NCBI GenBank assembly: GCA_965197415.1
Contig: OZ240207.1
Coordinates: forward strand, 1,302,001-1,366,000
DNA from: DAOUJI01 sp965197415
GTDB taxonomy: Bacteria; Chloroflexota; Dehalococcoidia; Lucifugimonadales; JAGWBF01
Direction: 5' to 3'
Length of the DNA stretch: 64,000 bases
The notes under the pieces were generated by a model. The model was not told the DNA's origin. It made no database searches and worked only from the letters and a program-made list of their open reading frames with translations. Position 1 is the stretch's first letter; each line of letters starts with the position of its first letter. The translations under genes and the position numbers were made by a program. This document shows, piece by piece, positions 27,169-36,129 of the stretch.

Positions 27169-29109
27169 TTACGGGTTGACCAACCAGATCGCCTCGTACT
27201 TAGTCTCGGTGACCTGCCCCTGGGTCGGCATCATGCCGGCAATCTTCTCCGCGTTGAACACCGTGCTGTATGCTCTGCCGAAGGAAGGTATCCAGAAGCT
27301 GTCTTCTCTCATGGTTATATCTTCTATCTGCTGTAGCACCTTCTTCCGTTCATCGAAATCAGATATGGCGGACTGCTCGTTGATGAGCTTGATCAGTTCG
27401 TCTTGCCGGGCGTACGTCCAGCCAAAGGCGTTCGGGCTCACCTGGTAGGTGCCGTACAGGTATGCGTCGGGTGACACTATAGTGCTGGCCGATGCAAGCC
27501 CGACGCCCAGCATGTCAAAGTCCCCCTTGGCCCTGAGTTCGTTATGAGTGGCCGTGTCCACCACTCTGACATCTATCTTGAGATGTATGGGCTTGAACAT
27601 TTCCTGGTACAAGGCGGACTCATCCCTTGCTGCCGTGCCGCCCAGCGATCCCTCTCTGATGGGATACGTGGTTTCGGCGGGGTTGTCGGCCGTATAACCC
27701 ACCGATTCCATCAAACGCCGCGCCTCCGCTATGTCGTCGGGGTGCTTCTCACCGTTGAGCTGCCTGTATCCTGGCAGCGACAACACCTCCTCGGCGGACA
27801 TACAGAGCGGGTGTCCCGAAGGGCCGCAGGTGCTGGCCCATATCGCAAGGTTTCCTTCTATGACCTCGTTAAGGAGATGACGATCCATGGCCAGGAACAT
27901 GGCCCTCCGAACGATGGGATTGTCAAAGGGAGCCCTGGTCGGGTTGACCACCAGGCCGGTGACGGACCCGGGCGTTCGATAGGCTATCCACTTCTCGTTG
28001 TTGCCTTCCTCCAGAAGGTTAGTCAGCAGGGGGCGGCTCATGCCGCCGTTGGCCCGGGGCACCGAGACCCAGACCTGTTCCGCCGCCCAGGCTCCGTAGG
28101 CCACGTCTCCGAATGCCAGGACGAAGTAGTCCATCCCGTCCAGATATGGCAGGTCCCGTCCTTCCGGGTCTTGCTTCCAGTAGCCCGGGACTTTCTCGTA
28201 GCTATACTGTTCCTTGGAAGGGACGGCCGACAGCTTGTACGGGCCGGAACCCACGACATTCTTCCAACCCTGGTCCCACGTGAATTGGTCGTCGCCGGCC
28301 ATCGTCTTCGCGTCCAACTCCTCGTAGTGCGCCTTGGGCACTATTACAAAGTGGTCTTCCGCCATGAAGGATATGAAATCGGCCCAAGGGGCGTTCAGGA
28401 ATATGCGGACTGTCCTGGTGTCGATAGCTTCAGCATGATCGAAATGGGGGTCGAGGTTCTTGGAGGCCTCAAATAGGGGGTCGGGGTGATTTGGTGTCCT
28501 TCCCAACATCCTATCGAAGCTGTAGACCACGTCTTCAGCAGTCACTGGACTGCCGTCAGAGAAGATGGCGTGCGACTTCAGCTCGAAGGTCCAGTGAAAA
28601 CCTGCCGGATCCGTCATCTCCCAACTCTCCGCCAGGTCCCCCCACATATCGAAACGGTCGAATGTGAAGGGGTTGAACTGCATCATGTTGCTGAACATAG
28701 GGCTGAAATTGCCTGATTGTGAGGTGAAACCGCCGTGCGGGTCCCAGGCCCTAAGCGGTGTCCAGTAGGAGTTCTTACTGACGCCGCCGTACTTGGGCTC
28801 CCCGAAGTCCACTATTCTGTACCCTTGCATGCCGTAGCCGATGTCCCCGAAGTCAACTTCGCCGGGTTCGGTCATTACCTCGGTCGGAGCAGCCGTAGGA
28901 GCCACCGGCTGGGAGGTTGCAGTGGGCGCAGCGGTGGCCTCCGGAGGGATTGCCGTGGCCGGCGGGGAGGTTGCCGTGGCCGCGGGGGAGGTGGCGGTGG
29001 CCGGCGGGGAGGTGGGTGTAGCGTCGTCTCCGCATGCCAACACTGCGGACCCCAGAACCAAAGCCAAGATTAAAGCTACGATATTCATCCGTGGTGCGCG
29101 GAGTTTCAT
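27169..29109 (-). CDS. ABC transporter substrate-binding lipoprotein, peptide/nickel family
   Basis: A 646-residue SBP_bac_5 receptor. Lipobox SAVLACG with Cys26, then a spacer of about 60 residues built from Thr, Ala, Pro and Ser. It has the shared leader motif (FGDIGYGMQGYRIVDFGEP), the core FSDGSPVTAEDVVYSFDRML and GSGPYKLSAV, and the shared ending MMPTQGQVTETKYEAIW. It lacks the vicinal-cysteine CCP motif of the other three (RTPGSVTGLVVN instead), so its pocket differs. AGGAGA precedes the ATG. Most likely the receptor for permease pair 2, which converges on it. Confidence 0.9.
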   Translation of the reverse strand: MKLRAPRMNIVALILALVLGSAVLACGDDATPTSPPATATSPAATATSPPATAIPPEATAAPTATSQPVAPTAAPTEVMTEPGEVDFGDIGYGMQGYRIVDFGEPKYGGVSKNSYWTPLRAWDPHGGFTSQSGNFSPMFSNMMQFNPFTFDRFDMWGDLAESWEMTDPAGFHWTFELKSHAIFSDGSPVTAEDVVYSFDRMLGRTPNHPDPLFEASKNLDPHFDHAEAIDTRTVRIFLNAPWADFISFMAEDHFVIVPKAHYEELDAKTMAGDDQFTWDQGWKNVVGSGPYKLSAVPSKEQYSYEKVPGYWKQDPEGRDLPYLDGMDYFVLAFGDVAYGAWAAEQVWVSVPRANGGMSRPLLTNLLEEGNNEKWIAYRTPGSVTGLVVNPTRAPFDNPIVRRAMFLAMDRHLLNEVIEGNLAIWASTCGPSGHPLCMSAEEVLSLPGYRQLNGEKHPDDIAEARRLMESVGYTADNPAETTYPIREGSLGGTAARDESALYQEMFKPIHLKIDVRVVDTATHNELRAKGDFDMLGVGLASASTIVSPDAYLYGTYQVSPNAFGWTYARQDELIKLINEQSAISDFDERKKVLQQIEDITMREDSFWIPSFGRAYSTVFNAEKIAGMMPTQGQVTETKYEAIWLVNP

Positions 29110-29675
29110 TTCTACTCTCCTATAGCGCTTAGGTCAGGCGCTCAATCAACGGATTATCATCCCAATGTGGAATTCACCAATTCTCACTGTTTAATATCAA
29201 GAAAGAGCTCTATTGTCAATAAATCAGATTGACCTATAAAATATTATTACCGAAATAGGTAGCGGTTTTAGGAGATATGTTGCGTAAGGACGGCGCGAGT
29301 CGGTGCGGCTGCCATATCCTGAAGGAGGTGTGTGAGGCAGGCTGTCCCGATTCCCGTGCCGTTCATGTAGGACGGCCTTCAGACAACAGCCAGGCACAGT
29401 CCGACTTGGCCGAAGCCTCTCGGTTCCCCGTGTATCGAGCGAGCGCCCGATGTTGACTTGGGAGGCGCCGGACTGCTAAAGTCGTGGCCAGCCCAAGAAG
29501 GGTCCTGGCGCCCTAAGGCAAGTCATCCCGTGCCTGACTGGGCTCCCGGAACCTCTAACCGACCCGCTATGATGCCCATTGGGCATTTGTCCGCGCTTCC
29601 GAAAGGAACTGATCGTCGTCCTCTGGGTATCATAAAGCCGATGGACATCTCCGGCGGCCAGTGAAAAGGAGGCCT
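29110..29675. other. Divergent intergenic region with promoter
   Basis: About 565 bases between the binding protein and the first thiolase. The left third is AT-rich and holds the binding-protein promoter. A possible TTGACT-N18-TAAAGT for the thiolase lies near 29454. No gene is seen. Confidence 0.45.
29191..29219 (-). promoter_or_regulatory. Promoter of the binding-protein gene at 27169-29109
   Basis: On the minus strand TTGACA (29214-29219), 17 bases, TATTAA (29191-29196). The surrounding DNA is AT-rich. The -10 lies about 80 bases before the ATG. Confidence 0.65.
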
Positions 29676-30908
29676 ATGTTCGCGACAACTACTGAGAAGG
29701 AATTTCGAGACCAAATCGCTGTCGCCGGTGTCGGCTACAGCCGAAGCCCCGGCGTGCCGGGAGGTTTCACCCGTAGGTCCGGCATGACTGTGCAGACCCT
29801 GGCCGTCAGGGCCGCCTTGGACGCCTGCAACGACGCCGGCCTTGACCCAAGGGAACTGGACGGGGCTGTCTGCTATGGACTCCAGGACACAGTATGGCCC
29901 AGGGCCCTGCTGACTGCTCTGAGCGTCAAGAACATCAACTGGGACTGTCTCATAGAGGGCGGCGGCAACTGCTCCACAGCCTGCTATCTAAATGCAGCCC
30001 AGGCGGTCCATCACGGAATCTGCAACTACGTGCTGGCCTACCGGGGCATGAACGGACGCACGGGACCGCGCATGGGACAGTGGGGCGGGTGGTCGTCCAA
30101 TGCCGGGGCGCCCCCGGCGTCTGACCGCTGGCAGTTCTTATCCATATACGGGATGGCCGGAGCCCCACATCAGTTCGCCCTGGAAGCTCGACGCTGGATG
30201 GACCTCTACGGCGTCACCAGCGAGGACCTGGGCAGGTATTGCGTCCATGCCCGCTCCAACGCCGTCAAGAACCCCAGGGCCGTCATGCGCGACCCCATCA
30301 CATTAGAGGACCACCAGAACTCCCGCATGATCGTGGACCCCTACCACATCCTGGACTGCTGCCTGGAAACCGACGTTGCCGGGGCCGTGATCATCACCAC
30401 CGCCGAGCGGGCCAGGGACCTCAAGAAACGACCGGTGCTGGTCTCAGCAGCCATCAGCAGCCAGACGCCCAGAAACGACCTCATAGACACGGGCTTCCCG
30501 CAGTTAATGCCCAGGCTGTTGGACGCTGCCGGCATGGAGTTGAAGGATATAGACATCTATGAGCCCTACGATAACTTCTCCGACTCCCCTCTGCGGGCCG
30601 TCGAGGACATCGGCTATTGCAAGAGAGGCGAGGGGAAGGACTTCATCAGGGACGGCCGCATAAGCCTGGACGGTGAGCTTCCCATGACCACCCACGGCGG
30701 CCTGATGAACGAGGGCTACGTCCACGGCTTCAACAACGGCATGGAGGCGATCCAGCAGCTTCGGGGGGACGCCGAAGACCTGTGCCCACACTGGCGTGAT
30801 GGCGAGCACACCTACGACCGCACCATATGCCGCCAGGTGCGAGACCCTCAGACCGCCCTGTTCACAGCCGTCAGCGGCGGCGGCGGCATCATCTTCAAGA
30901 GGGGTTAG
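29676..30908 (+). CDS. Thiolase-fold protein (SCP2/Ltp2-like), copy 1
   Basis: A 410-residue thiolase-superfamily protein with the SCP2-type layout: IAVAGVGYSRSPGV, TLAVRAALDACNDAGLDPRELD, and a C-terminal half with NTD-like repeats. At the place of the nucleophilic Cys it has EGGGNCSTACY; by alignment the catalytic position falls on a Gly, with Cys99 and Cys103 nearby but shifted. The GHP box of thiolases is THGGLMNEGYVHGF, with Tyr in the His position. These changes are reminiscent of Ltp2-type aldolases that work with a DUF35 partner; a DUF35 gene follows after two bases. AAAGGAGG precedes the ATG. Exact reaction unknown. Confidence 0.82.
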   Translation: MFATTTEKEFRDQIAVAGVGYSRSPGVPGGFTRRSGMTVQTLAVRAALDACNDAGLDPRELDGAVCYGLQDTVWPRALLTALSVKNINWDCLIEGGGNCSTACYLNAAQAVHHGICNYVLAYRGMNGRTGPRMGQWGGWSSNAGAPPASDRWQFLSIYGMAGAPHQFALEARRWMDLYGVTSEDLGRYCVHARSNAVKNPRAVMRDPITLEDHQNSRMIVDPYHILDCCLETDVAGAVIITTAERARDLKKRPVLVSAAISSQTPRNDLIDTGFPQLMPRLLDAAGMELKDIDIYEPYDNFSDSPLRAVEDIGYCKRGEGKDFIRDGRISLDGELPMTTHGGLMNEGYVHGFNNGMEAIQQLRGDAEDLCPHWRDGEHTYDRTICRQVRDPQTALFTAVSGGGGIIFKRG

Positions 30909-30910
30909 TC

Positions 30911-31333
30911 ATGACCACTGATTACCAGTTTCTGCTCCCCCATCCCGACACAGACACCCAGCCGTACTGGGACGCCATCAAGAATCACGAGCTAAGGGTT
31001 CCTAAGTGCTCCGACTGCGGGCTAACGAGATGGCCGCCCCAACTCACCTGCAACCAGTGCTACGGCGAGAACGTCGAATGGGTGCAGATGAGCGGGCGTG
31101 GCACTCTTTACACCTACGTGATTATTCACCAGGCGGTCTTGCCCCAGTGGAGGGAATTGACCCCCTTCAACGTGATACAAGTTGCTCTGGAAGAGGCCCC
31201 ACACGTCCAGATAATGGGCAACGCCGTGGATATGGACGACTCCGAGTTGAAGGTGGGGATACCCATGGAGATCGTATTCGACGACGTGACTCCCGAGGAC
31301 ACCATTCCCCGCTGGAGACGCCGCAGCGAATAA
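30911..31333 (+). CDS. DUF35 (Zn-ribbon/OB-fold) thiolase partner
   Basis: A 140-residue protein with an N-terminal helix (QPYWDAIKNHELRVPKC), a zinc ribbon made by Cys33, Cys36, Cys47 and Cys50 (CSDC and CNQC), and an OB-fold C-terminal half (GRGTLYTYVIIHQAV, PFNVIQVALEE). DUF35 proteins form complexes with thiolase-fold enzymes, or with MaoC-like hydratases, and help bind acyl-CoA. It begins two bases after the stop of thiolase copy 1, so the pair is translationally coupled and probably forms a complex. There is only one DUF35 gene for three thiolase paralogues here. Confidence 0.88.
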   Translation: MTTDYQFLLPHPDTDTQPYWDAIKNHELRVPKCSDCGLTRWPPQLTCNQCYGENVEWVQMSGRGTLYTYVIIHQAVLPQWRELTPFNVIQVALEEAPHVQIMGNAVDMDDSELKVGIPMEIVFDDVTPEDTIPRWRRRSE

Positions 31334-31408
31334 CCGGGCCGACTTGCCGCCCTGACCGAAACTTACCTCATCGCGCCGAGAGCCGGGCAGCTATCAGAGG
31401 AGGATTCG

Positions 31409-32647
31409 ATGCCGGCGACAACGAGGGAAAAGGAATTCCGGAACAAGACGGCCATCGCCGGCATTGGCTACAGCCGAAGCCCCGGCGTTCCGGGAGGATT
31501 CACCCGCAGGTCCGGGGTCAGTGTACAGACTCTGGCCGTCAGGGCCGCGGTGGACGCCTGCAACGACGCGGGCCTCGACCCCAAGGAGCTGGACGCGGCT
31601 GTGTGTTACGGGCTTCAGGACACCGTATGGCCCCGTACACTGCTGACAGCCCTGGGCGTCAAAGCCATCAACTGGGAGTGCAACCTGGAGGGTGGAGGCA
31701 CCGCCTCTTCCATATGCTACATTATGGCGGTCCAGGCTGTTTACCACGGTATCTGCAACTACGTGCTGGCTTACCGGGGCATGAACGGGCGCACAGGGCC
31801 GCGCATGGGCCAGTGGGGAGGGTGGGCCTCCAATGTCGGGTCAGCCCAGAGGGTCGGCGGTCCAAGGCAGTTCATTTCCCCTTACGGGATGGCCGGGGCC
31901 CCACACCAGTTCGCGATGAACGCGCGACGCTGGATGGACCTGTACGGCGTCACCAGCGCCGATCTGGCCAACTATTGTGTCCACGCCCGCTCCAACGCCG
32001 CCAAGAACCCCCGGGCCGTGATGAGAGACCCCATCACCGTAGAGGACCACCAGAACTCCCGGATGATTGTGGACCCGTACCACATTCTGGACTGCTGCCT
32101 GGAAACCGACGTCGCCGGAGCGGTGATCATCACTACCGCCGAGCGGGCCAGGGACCTGAAGAAACGGCCAGTGCTGGTCTCAGCAGCTATCAAGAGCATG
32201 GCGCCCAAGGAGGACATCATAGACACGGGTTTCCCGCAGATGATGCCAAGGCTGTTGGACGCGGCCGGCATGGAGCTGAAGGACATCGATGTCTACGAGC
32301 CTTACGATAACTTCTCGGACACCCCCATCCGTGCGCTGGAGGAGATCGGTTACTGCAAGAGGGGCGAGGGAAAGGACTTCATTCTGGGCGGTCGCATAAG
32401 CCTGGACGGGGAGCTGCCCATGACCACCCACGGCGGTCTGATGAACGAGGGCTACGTCCACGGCTTCAACAATGCTATGGAGGCGGTGCAGCAGCTTCGG
32501 GGCGACGCTGAGGACCTGTGCCCCAACTGGCGTGAAGGTGAGCACACCTACGACCGCACAATATGTCGTCAGGTGCGCGATCCCCAGACGGCCCTGTTCA
32601 CGGCGGAGGGCGGAGGCGGGGGCGTTGTCTTCACGAGGGACTCGTAG
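31409..32647 (+). CDS. Thiolase-fold protein (SCP2/Ltp2-like), copy 2
   Basis: A 412-residue close paralogue of copy 1, same domain order, the same THGGLMNEGYVHGF box and nearly identical central segments (VEDHQNSRMIVDPYHIL). The nucleophile region reads EGGGTASSICY, so the Cys of NCS in copies 1 and 3 is replaced by Ala. GAGGAGGA precedes the ATG, as in copy 3, and the DNA around both starts is alike. It lies 75 bases after the DUF35 gene and could share its transcript. Substrate unknown. Confidence 0.82.
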   Translation: MPATTREKEFRNKTAIAGIGYSRSPGVPGGFTRRSGVSVQTLAVRAAVDACNDAGLDPKELDAAVCYGLQDTVWPRTLLTALGVKAINWECNLEGGGTASSICYIMAVQAVYHGICNYVLAYRGMNGRTGPRMGQWGGWASNVGSAQRVGGPRQFISPYGMAGAPHQFAMNARRWMDLYGVTSADLANYCVHARSNAAKNPRAVMRDPITVEDHQNSRMIVDPYHILDCCLETDVAGAVIITTAERARDLKKRPVLVSAAIKSMAPKEDIIDTGFPQMMPRLLDAAGMELKDIDVYEPYDNFSDTPIRALEEIGYCKRGEGKDFILGGRISLDGELPMTTHGGLMNEGYVHGFNNAMEAVQQLRGDAEDLCPNWREGEHTYDRTICRQVRDPQTALFTAEGGGGGVVFTRDS

Positions 32648-32808
32648 CTTCAGACAGCTCTTGATGGGCGCCCGGGGACAGGTCAGCTAGGCGCTGCGGC
32701 GTTTCGCCGTAGCCCTGGATGCAGGTGAGAGTTGGCCCACTGTCTGATTTGTGGGCAGTCTGTGCGCTTAGGGACCCTTAGTCATGATTCTTGACGGCGT
32801 CCCGATAG

Positions 32809-32948
32809 GGCCTGTCTCAGAAGTCCAAACAAACCAGCAAGGTGGTGGTTCGACAGGCTCACCAAGAACCGATTGTGTACCCTAAACCGTTGGCCCTGAG
32901 CTTGTCGAAGGGGCTTCCTGCCGGAACAGAAGCTATTGTGAGACAGCC
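32809..32948. mobile_element. MITE-like element with nested inverted repeats
   Basis: The ends GGCCTGTCTCA (32809-32819) and TGAGACAGCC (32939-32948) are inverted copies with one extra base. Inside, TTCGACAGGCTCA (32849-32861) and TGAGCTTGTCGAA (32897-32909) form a second stem with one mismatch, a REP-type core of the sort common in bacterial intergenic regions. It has no coding capacity. It lies between the 3' ends of two converging thiolase copies. Confidence 0.6.
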
Positions 32949-33009
32949 TCAGTAGGGTTGCGTTTCGGCGCCGGGGCTGTGATCCGGAACCGGCGGTCGG
33001 CGGATGGGA

Positions 33010-34245
33010 CTAACCCCTCTTGAGGATTACGCCGCCGACGCCGCCCTCGGAGTTGAAGAGAGCGATCTGTGGGTCTCGCACCTGGCGGCAGATGGTGCGG
33101 TCATAGGTGTGTTCGCCCTCACGCCAGTTGGGACAAAGGTCTTCGGCGTCCCCCCGGAGTTGCTGAACAGCCTCCATGCCGCTGTTGAAGCCGTGGACGT
33201 AGCCCTCGTTCATCAGGCCGCCGTGGGTGGTCATGGGAAGCTGCCCGTCCAAGCTAATGCGCCCGTCCCTGATGAAGTCTTTTCCCTCGCCCCTCTTGCA
33301 GTAACCCATCTCTTCCAGGGCACGTATCGGTGTGTCCGAGAAGTTGTCATAGGGTTCATAGATGTCTATGTCCTTCAACTCCACACCGGCGGCGTCCAGC
33401 AACCTGGGCATCATCCCTGGGTAGCCCGTGTCTATAATGTCAGTCTTGGGCGCTTCATTTTTGATGGCTGCGGAGACCAGCACAGGGCGCTTCTTCAGGT
33501 CCCTGGCCCGCTCGGCGGTGGTGATGATGACAGCTCCGGCGACGTCGGTTTCCAGGCAGCAGTCCAGGATGTGGTAGGGGTCCACAATCATGCGGGAACT
33601 CTGATGGTCTTCTACTGTGATCGGGTCGCGCATGATGGCCCTGGGATTCTTGACGGCGTTGGAGCGGGCGTGGACGCAGTATCTGGCCAGGTCCTCGCTG
33701 GTGACCCCGTACAGGTCCATCCAGCGCCGAGCGTTCAGCGCGAACTGGTGTGGGGCTCCGGCCATACCGTATACGGATATGAACTGCCACTGATCCCCCA
33801 CTCTCTGAGCTGACCCGACGTTGGAGGACCACCCGCCATACTGTCCCATGCGTACGCCGGTGCGTCCGTTCATGCCCCGGTAAGCCAGCACGTAGTTGCA
33901 GATGCCGTGGTGGACCGCCTGGACTGCCATCGTATAGCACAGCGTGGAGCAGTTGCCCCCTCCCTGCAAGTTGCAGTCCCAGTTGATGCTTTTAACGCCA
34001 AGGGCGGTTAGCAGGTTCCTGGGCCATACTGTGTCCTGGAGTCCATAACACACAGCCCCGTCCAATTCCTTTGGGTCCAGGCCGGCATCGTTGCAGGCGT
34101 CCACCGCGGCCCGTACGGCAAGAGTCTGTACGCTGACGCCGGACCTGCGGGTGAATCCTCCCGGCACGCCGGGGCTTCGGCTGTAGCCGACGCCGGCGAT
34201 GGCCATCTTGTCTCGGAATTCCTTTTCCCTCGTTGTAGCCAGCAT
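33010..34245 (-). CDS. Thiolase-fold protein (SCP2/Ltp2-like), copy 3
   Basis: A 411-residue paralogue in inverted orientation to copies 1 and 2. The nucleophile region is QGGGNCSTLCY (as copy 1) and the C-terminal box again has GYVHGF. The start region (GAGGAGGATTCG-ATG and the first 15 codons) is nearly the same as copy 2, so copies 2 and 3 look like an inverted duplication including the ribosome site. No DUF35 gene accompanies it. Probably cytosolic; acts on a CoA ester by family, substrate unknown. Confidence 0.82.
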   Translation of the reverse strand: MLATTREKEFRDKMAIAGVGYSRSPGVPGGFTRRSGVSVQTLAVRAAVDACNDAGLDPKELDGAVCYGLQDTVWPRNLLTALGVKSINWDCNLQGGGNCSTLCYTMAVQAVHHGICNYVLAYRGMNGRTGVRMGQYGGWSSNVGSAQRVGDQWQFISVYGMAGAPHQFALNARRWMDLYGVTSEDLARYCVHARSNAVKNPRAIMRDPITVEDHQSSRMIVDPYHILDCCLETDVAGAVIITTAERARDLKKRPVLVSAAIKNEAPKTDIIDTGYPGMMPRLLDAAGVELKDIDIYEPYDNFSDTPIRALEEMGYCKRGEGKDFIRDGRISLDGQLPMTTHGGLMNEGYVHGFNSGMEAVQQLRGDAEDLCPNWREGEHTYDRTICRQVRDPQIALFNSEGGVGGVILKRG

Positions 34246-34698
34246 CGAATCCTCCTCTGCCAGTTACCCAGCTCTCGGCGTGATGCGGTAAGTCATGATT
34301 AGGACGGCGCAGCCAGCGTCTACAGGGAGGAGGGTTCAGGCTGCTCGGCCTAAATCTGCGCACGCGGGGACCGCAATTGGGATATCTCTGCAACCGGCGG
34401 TTCCCGCTTACCGAAACGGGCTTTCCAAGGCGCCCTCCGGGAATCTGCCAAGATTGTAGAACGATCCAACCCTTCGGTCAACGCAGAGCGGCGCCTCAGA
34501 ATAAAAAGTGTTTCTGAGAGTGGTTAGGCGTATAAAAATAGGAGACGGCGTGTCCGGCGACAACACACAGATGGTGTACGAGGCGAAATCAAACAACATC
34601 GTGTGCGTCGTGGTCAACGGACTCGAGACCCTCGATAAATCGACCCTCAAGATGTTAAGATAATTGCTTACAGCACAGCGGCCGTCGGAGCGATCAAA
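34246..34698. other. Intergenic stretch, possible micro-ORF
   Basis: About 450 bases between divergent genes. A 51-codon frame with GTG start at 34508-34663 (RIKIGDGVSGDNTQ, ending TLDKSTLKMLR) looks mildly protein-like and is followed 35 bases later by the sulfatase-like gene. No family or ribosome site supports it. AT-rich around 34500-34545. Confidence 0.3.
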
Positions 34699-36093
34699 AT
34701 GAACGTCATCTGGATAGTTGCTGATACCTTTCGTAGAGACCACATCGGGGCTTACGGCAATCCGACCATCAGGACTCCTTCACTGGATGCGTTGGCTTCC
34801 AAATCGGTTAGATTTGATGCACACTACGCCGCCGGATTTCCGACCATGCCCACGCGGGCAGACCATCTCACGGGACGTTGGACGATGTCCTTCATGGGCT
34901 GGGAGCCTCTGCCCCCGGGGGTAACCACCCTAACGGAGATACTGGCCGACCGCGGCTTCCACACGGCGGCGTCGGTTGACACCCCGTACTATCTGCGGAA
35001 CGGTATGAACTACGATCGAGGGTTTCAATCCTTCTTCATGAACCGAAGCCAGGACACCATGTGGTCCCTCGTCCCTCAACCCGGCTACCACAACGAGGCT
35101 CTGGACGTACGGGAGGCGTGGCGGTTCGAATCGGACCGGAGCGCTCCTCGGACCTTTATGACGGCAATGCAGTGGCTGGAGCGGCACTACAAGGAGGACT
35201 TCTTTCTTTACGTCGACACTTGGGACCCCCACGAGCCTTGGGACGCCCCAGCCTACTACACGGAGCTGTATTGGCCGGGATACGATGGAGAGGTTGTGCT
35301 GCCCGTATATGGGAACTGGCGCGACGTACCGGGATACGGTGAAGAGAAGCTGCGTAAAGGTCACGCCACCTACTGCGGCGAGATCACTATGGTCGACACT
35401 TGGCTGGGGTTCCTGCTGAGGGCTGTGGAAAACATGGGCTTGATGGAGAAGACGACGATCATCTTCACCACGGACCATGGCTTCTACTTTGGGGAGCACG
35501 GCGGGCTCTTTGGCAAGATGACCTCGGACAAACGCCCGGATGGGAATCTACGCGCCTATGGCGAGTCTGGGTCCAAGTGGACCTACTCTCCCCTCTTCGA
35601 GGAACTCATCCACCTGCCGCTACTGATTCGCACACCGGGAACGGGGCAGGGAGTATACAAGGGCCTGACCTCGGCCATCGACGTCATGCCCACGGTGCTC
35701 GAGTTGATGGGTATGGAGATTCCGGCCTACGTCCAGGGCAAGTCTCTGGCGCCCGGAATGCGAGACCCCTCTATTCCGGGTCGGGAGTACGTGGTAAGCA
35801 GCATCCCCTTCGCCAACCCCGGTGACCCGGTCCATTCCGTCGACAGCCTCCTCCGGCCCCTTTCGGACCACCCTGTCACTACCGTGACTTCGGGAGAGTG
35901 GTCTCTGCTCTACAGCCCACGGGAACGGTACTCGGAGTTGTACAATCTCGCCTCAGACTCCCGTCAGTTGGAAAACATCATAGAAGCCCATATCGACGAC
36001 GCCCGAGAGGTCCATCGCCTCCTTGTGCAGTTCATGCGCGAGACCAAAGTCCCTGAGCGTTTGCTGAGCCCTCGACGGGAATTGCGCCTCTAG
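34699..36093 (+). CDS. Sulfatase/alkaline-phosphatase superfamily hydrolase
   Basis: A 464-residue cytosolic protein of the sulfatase family. N-terminal metal motif VIWIVADTFRRDHIGAYG; nucleophile region TMPTRADHLTGR at about residues 50-61; VDTWDPHEPWD; second metal motif FTTDHGFYFGEHG. In true sulfatases the nucleophile box is C/S-x-P-x-R with the first residue converted to formylglycine. Here it is Thr, so it either uses Thr directly like phosphate or phosphonate hydrolases, or lacks sulfatase activity. No signal peptide. First gene of a three-gene plus-strand run. Confidence 0.82.
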   Translation: MNVIWIVADTFRRDHIGAYGNPTIRTPSLDALASKSVRFDAHYAAGFPTMPTRADHLTGRWTMSFMGWEPLPPGVTTLTEILADRGFHTAASVDTPYYLRNGMNYDRGFQSFFMNRSQDTMWSLVPQPGYHNEALDVREAWRFESDRSAPRTFMTAMQWLERHYKEDFFLYVDTWDPHEPWDAPAYYTELYWPGYDGEVVLPVYGNWRDVPGYGEEKLRKGHATYCGEITMVDTWLGFLLRAVENMGLMEKTTIIFTTDHGFYFGEHGGLFGKMTSDKRPDGNLRAYGESGSKWTYSPLFEELIHLPLLIRTPGTGQGVYKGLTSAIDVMPTVLELMGMEIPAYVQGKSLAPGMRDPSIPGREYVVSSIPFANPGDPVHSVDSLLRPLSDHPVTTVTSGEWSLLYSPRERYSELYNLASDSRQLENIIEAHIDDAREVHRLLVQFMRETKVPERLLSPRRELRL

Positions 36094-36129
36094 CACGCTG
36101 CCCTACTGCAACAAGGGAAGCCCAAACCA

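Noticed and set aside
31006..32310. A 434-codon plus-strand frame spanning DUF35 and thiolase copy 2
   Set aside because: It is a shifted reading of two recognisable genes and is Arg/Gly/His-rich.
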